DNA of 64,000 nucleotides from 40CM-2-70-7 sp035505915 (lineage in GTDB: Bacteria; Gemmatimonadota; Gemmatimonadetes; Gemmatimonadales; GWC2-71-9). Every line of letters starts with the position of its first letter. Position 1 is the stretch's first letter. The stretch covers positions 1-64,000 of the forward strand of contig DATJQI010000054.1 in assembly GCA_035505915.1 (NCBI GenBank). The letters are read 5' to 3'. Positions 34,779 to 44,272 of this stretch are shown here, piece after piece. A model generated the notes under the pieces. It worked only from the letters and a program-made list of their open reading frames with translations. It was not told where the DNA came from and made no database searches. Position numbers and translations under genes: made by a program.

Positions 34779-36710
34779 GTGGCCAAGCTCTCCACGCGGG
34801 TCGGCGTGATCGAGATCGGCTTCGGACTCCTGCTCCTCGCGTTGCTGGTCCGGTCGGCGCAGGTCCAGCTCTTTCAGGGATCCCGCTGGGCCAGCGAGGC
34901 CCGCCAGGAGCGGACCGAACGGGTGGTGCTCGAGGCGCCCCGCGGCGCGCTGCTCGACCGGCACGGCACGCCGCTCGCGCTCACCCAGGAGACTTACCAC
35001 GTCGGCGTCGCGCCGAACGAGCTGCGGGATCCCGACCGCGACCCGGCCGCCATCGCGCGGGCCCTGCGGCTCCCCCTCGACCAGGTGGAGCAGGAGCTGG
35101 ACCGGAAGTACGCCTACTTCGCCGGACCCTTCAGCGCGGGGGCGGTGCAGGGGATCCGGGACCTTCGCGGCGTGCACCTGGAGGCGGTCCTGAACCGGTT
35201 CTATCCGTCACCCGATTTCGCGCGGGCGATCATCGGCCGCGTGGGAGATCCCGGACAGAAGGCGTCGGGCCTCGAGCGCACGCTGGACAGTCTCCTGGCC
35301 GGCACGCCGGGCGCGGCGGTGGTCCTGAAGGATCGCGCGGGACGGCAATACGATTCGCCGGCGCGGCGGATCAGCGCGCCGGTGGCGGGGAACGACGTCG
35401 TCCTCACGCTGGACGTGGAGCTGCAGGAGATCGCGCAGCGCGCCCTCCGGCTCGCGCTCGACAAAATGGACGCGGACGGCGGGGACGTGGTGATGCTCGA
35501 TCCGGCGACGGGTGAAGTGCTGGCGGTCGCGTCCGAGCGCCGGGACGGCGTCGCCCGCCCGTCGGCGCTGATCGACGCCTACGAGCCCGGCTCGGTCGCG
35601 AAGATCTTCACCGCCGGCGCGCTGCTCGCCGGGCACAAGATCAGCTCCACCGACCGGGTCTCCGGCGAGGGCGGCAAGTACAAAATGCTGGACCGGACCC
35701 TGGTGGACGATCATCCCCTGCCGACGCTCAACCTGGCCGATGCCATCCGGGTGTCCTCGAACATCGCGATGGCCAAGTTCGCGGCCCGGCTCAGCCCGCC
35801 CGAAGAGTTCGGGATGCTCCGGGATTTCGGCCTGGGCGCGCCGACCGGCGTGGAGTTTCCGGCCGAGGCGTCGGGGCGGCTGCCGTTGCCCCGGGACTGG
35901 TCCCGGCCCACGCCGGCCTCGCTGGCCATCGGCTACGAAGTGTCGGTGACCCCGCTCCAGGTCGCGGCCGCCTACGCGGCGATCGCCAACGACGGGGTCC
36001 TGCTCGAGCCCACGCTGGTGCGGGAGGTCCGGAGCCCCGACGGAGACATCCTCTATCGTCACCATCCGGAGCCGGTGCGGCGGGTGGTGTCTCCGGACGT
36101 GGCCCGGCAGCTGCGGCTCCTGCTGGCCGGGGCGGTCTCGAGCTCGGGGACCGGCGCGAGCGCCGCGCTGGCGACCTTCACGCTCGCCGCCAAGACCGGA
36201 ACGGCGCGGCGCGTGGTCAAGGGCCGCTACCAGCCCGGCGAGTACACGGCGTCGTTCGCCGCGCTCTTTCCGGCGGATCATCCTCAGCTCGTGGTGGTCG
36301 TGAAGATCGACAACCCCCGCAAAGGGAGCTACTTCGCCGCCGAGACGGCGGCGCCGGTCACGCGGGCCATGCTCGAGCAGGCGCTGGCCTCGCGTACCGT
36401 CGCGCTCGACCGGGCCCGCCTGTCGGCGCCCGCCCCGGTGGCGGACACCGAGGACGTGGAGGAGGATCCGGGCCTGGCGCCGTACGTGGTGAGCTGGCCG
36501 CCGCCGCGCGACACGGCCACGGCCGCGCCGCCCCGTCCCGTGCCCGACGTGGCCGGGAGAACGCTGCGGGACGCGGTCCGCCTCTTGCATCGGCGTGGCT
36601 TCCACGTGGTGATCAAAGGCTGGGGTGCGGTCGAGCGCACCTGGCCCGCGGCGGGCGCCTCCGCCGCGGCGGGCGCGCTGGTCACGGTCTTCGGAGATCA
36701 ATCGCAGTGA
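34779..36710 (+). CDS. ftsI: Septal peptidoglycan transpeptidase FtsI (PBP3) with PASTA domain
   Basis: 643 residues. One N-terminal transmembrane helix (about 9-30), a pedestal/dimerisation domain with RGALLDRHGTPLA, and the transpeptidase domain with SxxK at S272-K275 (EPGSVAKIF), SxN at 326-328 and KTG at 472-474. The C-terminal ~60 residues (VPDVAGRTLRDAVRLLHRRGFHVV) form a PASTA domain, usual in Gram-positives and some diderms for this protein. It crosslinks septal peptidoglycan with FtsW as the glycosyltransferase. GTG start; GTG overlap with murE. Confidence 0.94.
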   Translation: MAKLSTRVGVIEIGFGLLLLALLVRSAQVQLFQGSRWASEARQERTERVVLEAPRGALLDRHGTPLALTQETYHVGVAPNELRDPDRDPAAIARALRLPLDQVEQELDRKYAYFAGPFSAGAVQGIRDLRGVHLEAVLNRFYPSPDFARAIIGRVGDPGQKASGLERTLDSLLAGTPGAAVVLKDRAGRQYDSPARRISAPVAGNDVVLTLDVELQEIAQRALRLALDKMDADGGDVVMLDPATGEVLAVASERRDGVARPSALIDAYEPGSVAKIFTAGALLAGHKISSTDRVSGEGGKYKMLDRTLVDDHPLPTLNLADAIRVSSNIAMAKFAARLSPPEEFGMLRDFGLGAPTGVEFPAEASGRLPLPRDWSRPTPASLAIGYEVSVTPLQVAAAYAAIANDGVLLEPTLVREVRSPDGDILYRHHPEPVRRVVSPDVARQLRLLLAGAVSSSGTGASAALATFTLAAKTGTARRVVKGRYQPGEYTASFAALFPADHPQLVVVVKIDNPRKGSYFAAETAAPVTRAMLEQALASRTVALDRARLSAPAPVADTEDVEEDPGLAPYVVSWPPPRDTATAAPPRPVPDVAGRTLRDAVRLLHRRGFHVVIKGWGAVERTWPAAGASAAAGALVTVFGDQSQ

Positions 36711-38155
36711 CGGGACTCGCGGATATCGTCGGCGCGCTGCGCGCGCGCGGGCTCCTGGTGCGGGCGCCCGCGGCGCTCCCCGCGCTCACCGGGGTCACCG
36801 CGGACACGCGCCGCCTCACGCCCGGGATGCTCTATTGCGCGGTCCGGGGCGCCGTGCAGGACGGACACGCCTATGTGTCCCGCGCGGCGGAACGCGGGGC
36901 GGCGGCCGCGCTGGTCGAGGGCGAGCAGCCGGCCGCCATTCCGCAGGTGATCGTCACCGACGGGCGCCGCGCCGCGGCGGCCGCCGCCGAGGTCTGGTTC
37001 GGCTTCCCCGCGCGCCAGCTCGCGATGGTCGGGGTGACCGGCACCAACGGCAAGACCACGACGGTCACGCTCGGGCGCCACGTCCTGTCCGCGCTCTGGC
37101 CCACGGGGTCGATCGGCACGCTGGGCGCGTTCGCGCCCGACGGGTCGCCGGTGGTGAGCGAGGCCGGAAACCTCACCACGCCGGGGCCGATCGACCTGCA
37201 GGAGACCCTCGCGGCGCTCCTCGCGCGCGGGGCCGCCGGAGTCGCCATGGAGGTCTCGTCGCACAGCCTGGACCAGGGGCGGGTGGAGGGACTGGCGTTC
37301 CGGGCCGCGATCTTCACCAACCTGACCCGGGACCACCTGGACTACCATCAGACCCTCGAGAAGTACTTCGAGGCCAAGGCCCGCCTGCTGACCTACCTGA
37401 CCGCCGACGGCATCGCGGTGGTGAACGCGGAGGATCCGGCGTGGGAGCACCTGCCGAAGGGCCACCGGCGGATCACGTTCGGGGAGTCCCGCGGTGACGT
37501 GCGCGCCGAAGGCGTGCGCACGGACGGCGCCGGCTCGCGCTTCACCCTCGTCTCGCCGCACGGCCGCGCCGACGTGAATCTCCCGCTCCTCGGCCGGTTC
37601 AACGTGGCCAACGCCCTCGGCGTCGCGGCCTGCGCGCTGGGACTCGGCGCTCCGATCGCGGTTGTGGCGGACCGGTTGACGCACGCTCCACAGGTGCCGG
37701 GCCGGATGGAGCGCATCGCCTCCCACCCCTGCGTGGTGCTCCGCGACTACGCCCACACCCCCGATGCGCTGGAGCGGGCCCTCGAGACGGTCCGGCCGCT
37801 CACGCCGGGGCGGGTGATCGCGGTGTTCGGCGCCGGCGGCGACCGGGACCGCGGAAAGCGCGCGCCGATGGGCGAGATCGTCTCCCGGTTGGCCGACGTG
37901 GCGATCGCGACCTCCGACAACCCGCGGACCGAGGATCCCGAGCGGATCCTGGACGACGTCGAGCAGGGAATGACCGCGCGTCCGCATCACCGCGTGCCCG
38001 ACCGCCGCGGGGCGATCGCCCTGGCGCTCTCCCTCGCGCAGCCGACGGACACGGTCATCCTCGCGGGCAAGGGGCACGAGACCTATCAGGTAATCGGGAC
38101 GGTGAAGGAGCCCTTCGACGAGCGCACCATCGTGCGCGAGCTGGGGGCGTCCTGA
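36707..38155 (+). CDS. murE: UDP-MurNAc-tripeptide synthetase MurE (meso-DAP type)
   Basis: 482 residues. Adds the third residue to UDP-MurNAc-L-Ala-D-Glu. ATP loop GTNGKTTT at 112-119, MEVSSHSLDQGRVEGLAF, TNLTRDHLDYH, GRFNVANALG and the carbamylated-Lys region FEAKARLL. The C-terminal DNPR motif (404-407, TSDNPRTEDP) is diagnostic of selection of meso-diaminopimelate over lysine, so the cell wall is DAP-type. Overlaps ftsI by GTGA and murF by one base. Confidence 0.95.
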   Translation: MTGLADIVGALRARGLLVRAPAALPALTGVTADTRRLTPGMLYCAVRGAVQDGHAYVSRAAERGAAAALVEGEQPAAIPQVIVTDGRRAAAAAAEVWFGFPARQLAMVGVTGTNGKTTTVTLGRHVLSALWPTGSIGTLGAFAPDGSPVVSEAGNLTTPGPIDLQETLAALLARGAAGVAMEVSSHSLDQGRVEGLAFRAAIFTNLTRDHLDYHQTLEKYFEAKARLLTYLTADGIAVVNAEDPAWEHLPKGHRRITFGESRGDVRAEGVRTDGAGSRFTLVSPHGRADVNLPLLGRFNVANALGVAACALGLGAPIAVVADRLTHAPQVPGRMERIASHPCVVLRDYAHTPDALERALETVRPLTPGRVIAVFGAGGDRDRGKRAPMGEIVSRLADVAIATSDNPRTEDPERILDDVEQGMTARPHHRVPDRRGAIALALSLAQPTDTVILAGKGHETYQVIGTVKEPFDERTIVRELGAS

Positions 38156-39525
38156 TGGCGGAAATCCCGCGGACCCCGGTGCCACCCGAGCCGTGGACGT
38201 CCCGACAGGTCGGGGACGCGCTCGGCGTCGAGGTCACGGCAGCGGGCCCCTTCACGGGGATTTCGACCGACACCCGATCCCTGACGCCCGGCATGTTGTT
38301 CGTGGCGCTCGCGGGCGAGCGCTTCGACGCGCACCGGTTCCTCGATCAGGCCAAGGCGGGGGGCGCGGCGGCGGCCGTGGTGCGCCGCGGTACACCGGCC
38401 GTGGCCGGGCTGGCGCTCGTCGAGGTCCCGGACACCCTGGCCGCACTGGGGCTCCTGGCCCGCGCGCGGCGACGCCGGCTCCCGAAGGGAGCGCCGGTCG
38501 TGGCGGTCACGGGATCGAGCGGCAAGACGAGCACCAAGGAGCTGATCCGCGCGGCCCTGACCCCCCGCTTCCAGGTCCATGCCACCGCGGGGAATCTGAA
38601 CAACCTGGTGGGTGTGCCCCTTTCCATTCTCGGCGCCCCCGCGGGCACCGACGCCCTCGTGATCGAGGCGGGCGCCAACCTGCCGGGTGAGATCGCGCGG
38701 CTCCGGGACATCATCGAGCCCACCATCGCGGTCATCACGAACGTCGGCTATGCGCACGTCGAAGGGTTCGGGTCGCTCGAAGGCGTGCTGCGCGAGAAGG
38801 TGTCGCTCGTGGACGGCGTGCCGGTGGCGGTGGTGGGGACGGAGCCCGCGGCGCTGGCGGCCGCGGCCCGGTGGCGGACCCGCACCGTGGTGGCGGGGAC
38901 CGCGGCCGCGGCCGACTTCCGGCTGACCGGCGCCGACCTGGATGACGCCGGAAGGCCCCACCTGGTCCGCGACGGTGTCGAGGTCACGGTGCCGGTGACC
39001 GGTTTTCATCAGATCGAGAACGCGGCCATCGCGCTGGCGGTGGCGCGGGAGGCGGGTGTCCCGGCGGCCGACGCATTGCGGGGGCTGGCCCGCGCCAGCG
39101 TTCCCGGCGGCCGGGGCGGCATTACGGAGATCCGGGGGCTCACCATCATCGACGACAGCTACAACGCCAATCCGGGGTCGCTCCGGCGGGCCGTCGAGTT
39201 CGCCCGGTGGCTGGCCGGCCGGCGGGGCCGGCCGCTCGCGGTCGTGGTGGGGACGATGTTGGAGTTGGGAGCCGAGAGTGACAAATTGCATCGGGCGGCG
39301 GCGGCGGAGATCGTTGCGGCGGAGCCGGCGCTCGTGGGAGCGGTGGGGGCGTTCGGCCCGGCGTTCGCGCCGTTCGCGGGCGCGTTGCGCGACCGCCTGC
39401 TCGTGGCGGCGGATGCGGAGGGGCTCGGTCCGCTGCTTGCCCGCGGCCTCAAGGGCAACGAGGTCGTGCTGCTCAAGGCGTCACGCGGAGTCGCGCTGGA
39501 ACGGGTGCTGCGCCACCTCAACTGA
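38155..39525 (+). CDS. murF: UDP-MurNAc-tripeptide D-Ala-D-Ala ligase MurF
   Basis: 456 residues. Adds D-Ala-D-Ala to complete the UDP-MurNAc-pentapeptide. Signatures: GISTDTRSLTPGMLFVALAGERFDAHRFL, ATP loop VTGSSGKTSTKELI, the GNLNNLVGVP motif, NVGYAHVEGFGSLEGV, and DSYNANPGSLRRAVEF near the C-terminus. The ligand-making Ddl is not in this cluster. ATG starts on the last base of murE. Confidence 0.95.
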   Translation: MAEIPRTPVPPEPWTSRQVGDALGVEVTAAGPFTGISTDTRSLTPGMLFVALAGERFDAHRFLDQAKAGGAAAAVVRRGTPAVAGLALVEVPDTLAALGLLARARRRRLPKGAPVVAVTGSSGKTSTKELIRAALTPRFQVHATAGNLNNLVGVPLSILGAPAGTDALVIEAGANLPGEIARLRDIIEPTIAVITNVGYAHVEGFGSLEGVLREKVSLVDGVPVAVVGTEPAALAAAARWRTRTVVAGTAAAADFRLTGADLDDAGRPHLVRDGVEVTVPVTGFHQIENAAIALAVAREAGVPAADALRGLARASVPGGRGGITEIRGLTIIDDSYNANPGSLRRAVEFARWLAGRRGRPLAVVVGTMLELGAESDKLHRAAAAEIVAAEPALVGAVGAFGPAFAPFAGALRDRLLVAADAEGLGPLLARGLKGNEVVLLKASRGVALERVLRHLN

Positions 39526-39543
39526 GAGGGCGGAAACGAAGCC

Positions 39544-40662
39544 GTGCTCTACCACCTGCTGGCGCCACTCGCGAAGAAGCACATCCTGTTCAACCTCTTC
39601 AACTACATCACCTTTCGCATCGCCGGCGCCACCGCGACAGCCCTGGTGGTCGCCTTTCTCATCGGTCCCTGGATCATCGAGATCCTGAAGCGGCGGAACG
39701 TGGGCCAGGTGGTTCGCGCGGAGGGACCCGCCAGCCATCAGGGGAAGCGCGGCACGCCGACCATGGGCGGGTTGATCATCATCATCGCGACCGTCGTTCC
39801 CACGCTGCTCTGGGCCCGGCTCGACACCCGGTACGTGCTGGTCGCGGTCGTGGCGACCCTGTGGATGGGGACCATCGGCTTTCTCGACGACTACCTGAAG
39901 ATCGTGCGCGCGAAGTCGCAGGGACTGGTGGCCCGGTGGAAGCTGGTGGGGCAGGTGACCTTCGGGCTGGCGCTCGGCGCGTTCCTCGTGACCTGGCCCT
40001 TCGTGGATCGCTGGGCCACCGCCACGCAGCTGCCGCTCTTCAAGTACGTCTTCGTGGTGCTGCCGTGGCCCATCTACCTCGCCTTCGTCACGCTGGTGGT
40101 CACCGGCTCCTCCAACGCGGTGAACCTCACGGACGGGCTGGACGGGCTCGCCACCGGGCTCACGGCCATCGTCGCCGGCGCGTTCACGATCTTTGCCTAC
40201 GTCTTCGGTCGCGCCGACTACTCGCGGTACCTCGGCGTCCTGTACTCTCCCGGCGCGGGTGAGCTCGCCGTCTTCTGCGCCGCGCTGCTGGGCGCCAGTC
40301 TGGGATTCCTCTGGTACAACGCGCACCCCGCCAAGGTCTTCATGGGGGACACCGGCTCCCTCGCCATCGGCGGCGCGCTCGGCACCATCGCCATCATGCT
40401 CAAGGCCGAGTTCCTGCTGCTCATCGCGGGAGGCGTGTTCGTGGCCGAGACGCTCTCCGTGATGGTGCAAGTGAACGTATACCGGTGGAACCGGCGGTCC
40501 CGCGGCAAGGAATACGCCGACGCCCACCGGGTCTTCCGGATGGCGCCGCTGCACCACCACTTCGAAAAGCTGGGATGGGCGGAGCCGCTGGTCGTGACGC
40601 GCTTCTACATCCTGGGCGTGCTGTGCGCGGCCATCGCGCTCGCCACGCTCAAGGTGCGATGA
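39544..40662 (+). CDS. mraY: Phospho-MurNAc-pentapeptide transferase MraY
   Basis: 372 residues with about ten transmembrane helices. It makes lipid I on undecaprenyl phosphate. Family motifs: KRGTPTMGG, IGFLDDYLKI, SSNAVNLTDGLDGLA, WYNAHPAKVFMGDTGSLAIGGALG, and the C-terminal FRMAPLHHHFEKLGWAE. GTG start 18 bases after murF. The last 4 bases overlap murD (ATGA). Confidence 0.96.
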   Translation: MLYHLLAPLAKKHILFNLFNYITFRIAGATATALVVAFLIGPWIIEILKRRNVGQVVRAEGPASHQGKRGTPTMGGLIIIIATVVPTLLWARLDTRYVLVAVVATLWMGTIGFLDDYLKIVRAKSQGLVARWKLVGQVTFGLALGAFLVTWPFVDRWATATQLPLFKYVFVVLPWPIYLAFVTLVVTGSSNAVNLTDGLDGLATGLTAIVAGAFTIFAYVFGRADYSRYLGVLYSPGAGELAVFCAALLGASLGFLWYNAHPAKVFMGDTGSLAIGGALGTIAIMLKAEFLLLIAGGVFVAETLSVMVQVNVYRWNRRSRGKEYADAHRVFRMAPLHHHFEKLGWAEPLVVTRFYILGVLCAAIALATLKVR

Positions 40663-42011
40663 ACCTCCCCGATTCCTGGAAGCACGGCACCGTCGCGGTC
40701 ATCGGGCTGGGCAAGAGCGGCGTCGCCGCCACTCGGCTCTTGGCCCGCGAGGGCGTGAAGGTCTACGCGAGCGACGGCTCCGCCCACCCGTACGCCGGAG
40801 ACGCCCTCGAAGCGCTCGGGGCCCTGCCGGGCGTCGAGGTCGAGATCGGCCATCACAACCTCGCCAAGATCCGGCACGCGGCCGGCGTCGTGGTCTCGCC
40901 CGGCGTGCCGCCCGACGCTCCGCCCCTGGCCGCCGCCCGCGATGCCGGGATCGCGGTGGTCTCGGAGCTCGACCTCGGTTTCCGTGCCCTCGGAGACACG
41001 CGGACCATCGTGATCACCGGCACGAACGGAAAGACCACCACCACGGCCCTGATCGCCCATCTCCTGCGCTCCGCGGGCCTGCCGGCCGAAGCGGTGGGGA
41101 ACATCGGGCGGCCGGTGTCGGACCTGGCCCTGTCGGTGCCGCGGCCGCGGTGGCTGGCGGTCGAGGTGTCGTCGTTCCAGCTCCACGACTCGCCCAACCT
41201 CGCCCCCGACATCGGGGTGCTCACCAACCTGGCCCCGGACCACCTGGACCGGTACGCCACGGTGGACGAGTACTACGCCGACAAGGCGCTGCTCTTCCGG
41301 AACGCCACCCCCGACAGCATCTGGGTCCTGAACGGCGACGATCCGACGGTGCTGAAGCTGGCCGCCGGGGTGCGGGGGGCGGTGGCCCGGTTCTCCATCG
41401 CCCATCCGGCCGACGCGTGGTTCGACCGGGCGGGGCGCCGCCTGATGCTGGGCGGAGAGCCGCTGCTCGACCGGGACGAGCTGGCGCTCCTGGGCGCCCA
41501 CAACGTGGCCAATGCGCTCGCGGGCGCGCTCGCCCTCGAGCACGCGGGCGTGGCGCCGGCGACGATCGCCGAGGGCCTGCGGACCTTCCGGGCGCTGCCG
41601 CACCGGCTCGAACCGGTCCGCGAAGTGGGCGGCGTGCTCTGGATCAACGACTCGAAGGCCACGAACATCGCGTCGACCGTGGTGGCCGTCGAGGCGATGA
41701 GGCGTCCCTTCGTCCTGCTCTTGGGCGGGCGGCACAAGGGAGAGCCGTACACCCGGCTCGGCCCGCTCCTCAAGGAGCGCTGCCGGCTCGTCATCGCGTA
41801 CGGCGAGGCGGGTCCCCTGGTGGCGGGGGACCTCCAGGGACAGGTGCCGCTCGCCCGGGGCACCACGTTCGCCGACGTGCTCGAGCAGGCCCGGAGGGCC
41901 GCGCAGCCGGGGGATGCCGTGCTGCTGTCGCCGGCGTGCTCGAGTTACGACCAGTTCCAGAATTACGAGGAGCGGGGCGCCGTCTTCCGGAGCTTTGCGG
42001 AGAGTCTGTGA
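40659..42011 (+). CDS. murD: UDP-MurNAc-L-alanine D-glutamate ligase MurD
   Basis: 450 residues from ATG 40659. Adds D-Glu. Signatures: VAVIGLGKSGVAATRLLA at the N-terminal Rossmann fold, VVSPGVPPDAP, ATP loop TGTNGKTTTTALI, VEVSSFQLHD, TNLAPDHLDRY, DSKATNIASTV (ends 400s), LLGGRHKGEPY and LLSPACSSYDQFQNYEERGAVF. Overlaps mraY by ATGA and ftsW by GTGA. Confidence 0.95.
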   Translation: MNLPDSWKHGTVAVIGLGKSGVAATRLLAREGVKVYASDGSAHPYAGDALEALGALPGVEVEIGHHNLAKIRHAAGVVVSPGVPPDAPPLAAARDAGIAVVSELDLGFRALGDTRTIVITGTNGKTTTTALIAHLLRSAGLPAEAVGNIGRPVSDLALSVPRPRWLAVEVSSFQLHDSPNLAPDIGVLTNLAPDHLDRYATVDEYYADKALLFRNATPDSIWVLNGDDPTVLKLAAGVRGAVARFSIAHPADAWFDRAGRRLMLGGEPLLDRDELALLGAHNVANALAGALALEHAGVAPATIAEGLRTFRALPHRLEPVREVGGVLWINDSKATNIASTVVAVEAMRRPFVLLLGGRHKGEPYTRLGPLLKERCRLVIAYGEAGPLVAGDLQGQVPLARGTTFADVLEQARRAAQPGDAVLLSPACSSYDQFQNYEERGAVFRSFAESL

Positions 42012-43138
42012 GAGACACGCAATGGGAGACCCGGCTCCTCGCGATCCTGGCGGCCGCGCTCATCGTGGTGGGAATGGTGTCGGTGTACGGCGCGTCCAGC
42101 CTGGTCAGCACCGGGGGGGGTGTGGTCGGCGCGGGGTTCTTCCTCAAGCAGGCGATCGGCGCGGCGGTGGGCGGCATCGGCGCCACCATCCTGGCCCGCA
42201 CCGATTACCACGTCTGGCAGCGCTGGGCCTGGCCGATTCTCGCCGTGACCCTGCTCCTGCTCCTGTTGCCGGTTCTGCCGTTCACGCACCTCATCGCGCC
42301 CACCCTGAACGGCGCCCGCCGCTGGGTGCACGTGGGCTTCGTCCAGATGCAGCCGTCCGAGCTCGCCAAGTTCTCCGTGGTCTGCTGGACCTCGATGCTC
42401 GCGGCCAAGAAGGGCGATCAGATCCGCGCGTTCAAGCTGGGCCTCTTGCCCTTCCTCGTGGTGCTCGTGCCGCTGATCGGCCTGGTGTTTCTCGAACCCA
42501 ACCTGTCGATGGCCCTGCTCCTGTCCCTGCTCGCCGGCATCGTGCTCTTCGCGGCCGGAGCCCGGATCGGCCACTTCCTGCTGCTCGGCATCGCCGCGCC
42601 GCCCATCCTGTTCGGCGCGGTGGCCAGCGCGCAGTACCGGCTGGCGCGGGTGCTGACGTTCCTCGCGTCCGGCAGCGCGCCCACCGAGGCCCAGTCGCAG
42701 GTGCACCAGTCGCTGGTGGGCATCGGGGCCGGACGGCTCATCGGGGTCGGCTTCGGGCAGGGCCAGCAGAAGCTGGGGTACCTGCCGTACGCGTACTCGG
42801 ATTTCATATTTTCCACGATCGCCGAGGAGTGGGGGTTCATCGGCGTGCTGGTGATCGTGCTCTGCTTCGCCGGGATCATCTGGCTCGGTTTCCGGATCGC
42901 GCGCCGGGCGCCCGACGCGTTCGGGCAGCTGCTCGCGACGGGCCTGACCGCGCTGATCGGCGTCACCGCCATCCTGCACATCGCCGTCACGCTCGCCGTG
43001 ATGCCCGCGACGGGAATCACCCTGCCGCTCATCTCGTACGGCCGGACCAGCCTGTTCGTCTCCCTCGCGGCCGTGGGGGTGCTGATCAGCGTGGGGCACG
43101 GGTCGGAAGGCGGCGGGCGCCGGAAAGCCACGAAGTGA
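42008..43138 (+). CDS. ftsW: Peptidoglycan polymerase FtsW (SEDS)
   Basis: 376 residues, about ten transmembrane helices. SEDS glycosyltransferase that polymerises lipid II at the septum with FtsI. Motifs: NGARRWVHVGFVQMQPSELAK, LEPNLSMALLL, GFGQGQQKLGYLPYAYSDFIFSTIAEEWGF, and C-terminal TGITLPLISYGRTSLFVSLAAVG. Position between murD and murG supports FtsW over RodA. GTG start within the murD stop. Confidence 0.94.
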   Translation: MRDTQWETRLLAILAAALIVVGMVSVYGASSLVSTGGGVVGAGFFLKQAIGAAVGGIGATILARTDYHVWQRWAWPILAVTLLLLLLPVLPFTHLIAPTLNGARRWVHVGFVQMQPSELAKFSVVCWTSMLAAKKGDQIRAFKLGLLPFLVVLVPLIGLVFLEPNLSMALLLSLLAGIVLFAAGARIGHFLLLGIAAPPILFGAVASAQYRLARVLTFLASGSAPTEAQSQVHQSLVGIGAGRLIGVGFGQGQQKLGYLPYAYSDFIFSTIAEEWGFIGVLVIVLCFAGIIWLGFRIARRAPDAFGQLLATGLTALIGVTAILHIAVTLAVMPATGITLPLISYGRTSLFVSLAAVGVLISVGHGSEGGGRRKATK

Positions 43139-44220
43139 AGATCCTCATCGCGGGAGGCGGCACCGGCGGTCATCTGACGCCCGCGCTTGCGCTGGCCGAC
43201 GCCTTCCGGAAGGCGCGCCCCGAGCTGGAAGTGATGCTCGTGGGCGCGGAGCGGGGCATCGAGGCGCAGGTGCTGCCGCGGCATCCGTATCCGTTCACGC
43301 TGCTGCCGCTCCATCCCATCTACCGGCACGCCTGGTGGAAGAACCTCCAGTGGCCGGTCCTGGCGGTCAGTCTCTGGCGGAAGATCGGGGCGCTCCTCGC
43401 CGAGACGCACCCCGTCCTGGTGGTGGGGACCGGCGGGTACGCGTCGGGCCCCGTGGTCTACCACGCACAGCGCTCCGGCATCCCGACCGCGATTCAGGAG
43501 TCGGATGCCTTCCCCGGGATCGCCACCCGCTGGCTCGCCGGCAACGCCCGTCAGATCCACCTCGGCTTCCCGGAGGCGCGGGAGCGCATCCGCCCCGGCC
43601 CCGAGACCCAGGTTTTCGCGTTCGGGAATCCCATCAAGCCGCCGGAGCCGGGGGACCGCGGGGCGGCGGTGCGCGACCTGGGGCTCGATCCTGACCGGCC
43701 GACCGTGCTGGTCTTCGGCGGCGGGCAGGGCGCACGGGCGATCAACTACGCCGTGGCCGGGGCCCTGGAGCACGGTCACCTGGAAGCAGTGAACCTGATT
43801 TGGGGGACCGGAAGCGCCAACTTCGGCGAGCTCTCGGGCTACGCCAAGCCGGGGCGGGTGGTGGCGCAGGGCTATTTCGATCCGATGACTCCGGTGTACC
43901 GGGCCGCGGACCTGGTGGTCAGCCGGGCCGGCGCGGTGACGATCGCCGAGGTGTGCGCCTGGGGTAAGGCGAGCGTGCTGATTCCGCTGCCGACGGCGGC
44001 CGCCAATCACCAGGTGGAGAACGCGCGCGCCCTGGCGAGCGCCGGCGCGGCCGTGATGCTCGAGGAGTCGGGGCTCACGCCGCAGTCCCTCGCGCGGACG
44101 ATCGGCGACCTGGTGGCGGACGCGGGTCGCCGCGAGTCGCTGGCGGCTGCCGCTCGAGGCCGAGGGCATCCGAATTCGTCTCAGGAGGTAGTGTCGCAAT
44201 TATTGACACTCATTTCCTGA
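43135..44220 (+). CDS. murG: MurG lipid II synthase (GlcNAc transferase)
   Basis: 361 residues from GTG 43135. Adds GlcNAc to lipid I on the inner membrane surface. Signatures: ILIAGGGTGGHLTPALALAD (first G-loop), LVVGTGGYASGPVVYHAQRSGIPTAIQESDAFPG, FGGGQGARAIN (second G-loop), VSRAGAVTIAEVCAWGKASVLIPLPTAAANHQ. GTGA overlap with ftsW. The last ~15 codons are AT-richer and lead into the intergenic region carrying the murC promoter. Confidence 0.95.
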   Translation: MKILIAGGGTGGHLTPALALADAFRKARPELEVMLVGAERGIEAQVLPRHPYPFTLLPLHPIYRHAWWKNLQWPVLAVSLWRKIGALLAETHPVLVVGTGGYASGPVVYHAQRSGIPTAIQESDAFPGIATRWLAGNARQIHLGFPEARERIRPGPETQVFAFGNPIKPPEPGDRGAAVRDLGLDPDRPTVLVFGGGQGARAINYAVAGALEHGHLEAVNLIWGTGSANFGELSGYAKPGRVVAQGYFDPMTPVYRAADLVVSRAGAVTIAEVCAWGKASVLIPLPTAAANHQVENARALASAGAAVMLEESGLTPQSLARTIGDLVADAGRRESLAAAARGRGHPNSSQEVVSQLLTLIS

Positions 44221-44260
44221 GGGGTGCACTCTTTCGCAAGTCTAGTAGATTCCCTATATT
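44203..44260 (+). promoter_or_regulatory. Candidate internal promoter(s) of the dcw cluster before murC
   Basis: The 52-base gap murG-murC is the most AT-rich stretch of the cluster. A good -10, TATATT, lies at 44255-44260 with 17 bases to a weak -35 TTTCGC at 44232-44237. The murC ATG is 12 bases after the -10. A consensus TTGACA also occurs at 44203-44208 inside murG but has no acceptable -10 at 16-18 bases. Likely splits the cluster into an upstream and a murC-ftsQ-ftsA-ftsZ unit. Confidence 0.45.
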
Positions 44261-44272
44261 AGCCCACCACAG

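Noticed and set aside
44203..44208. TTGACA in the 3' end of murG as a promoter of its own
   Set aside because: No acceptable -10 lies 16-18 bases downstream (GCACTC region). Kept only as part of the AT-rich pre-murC block.
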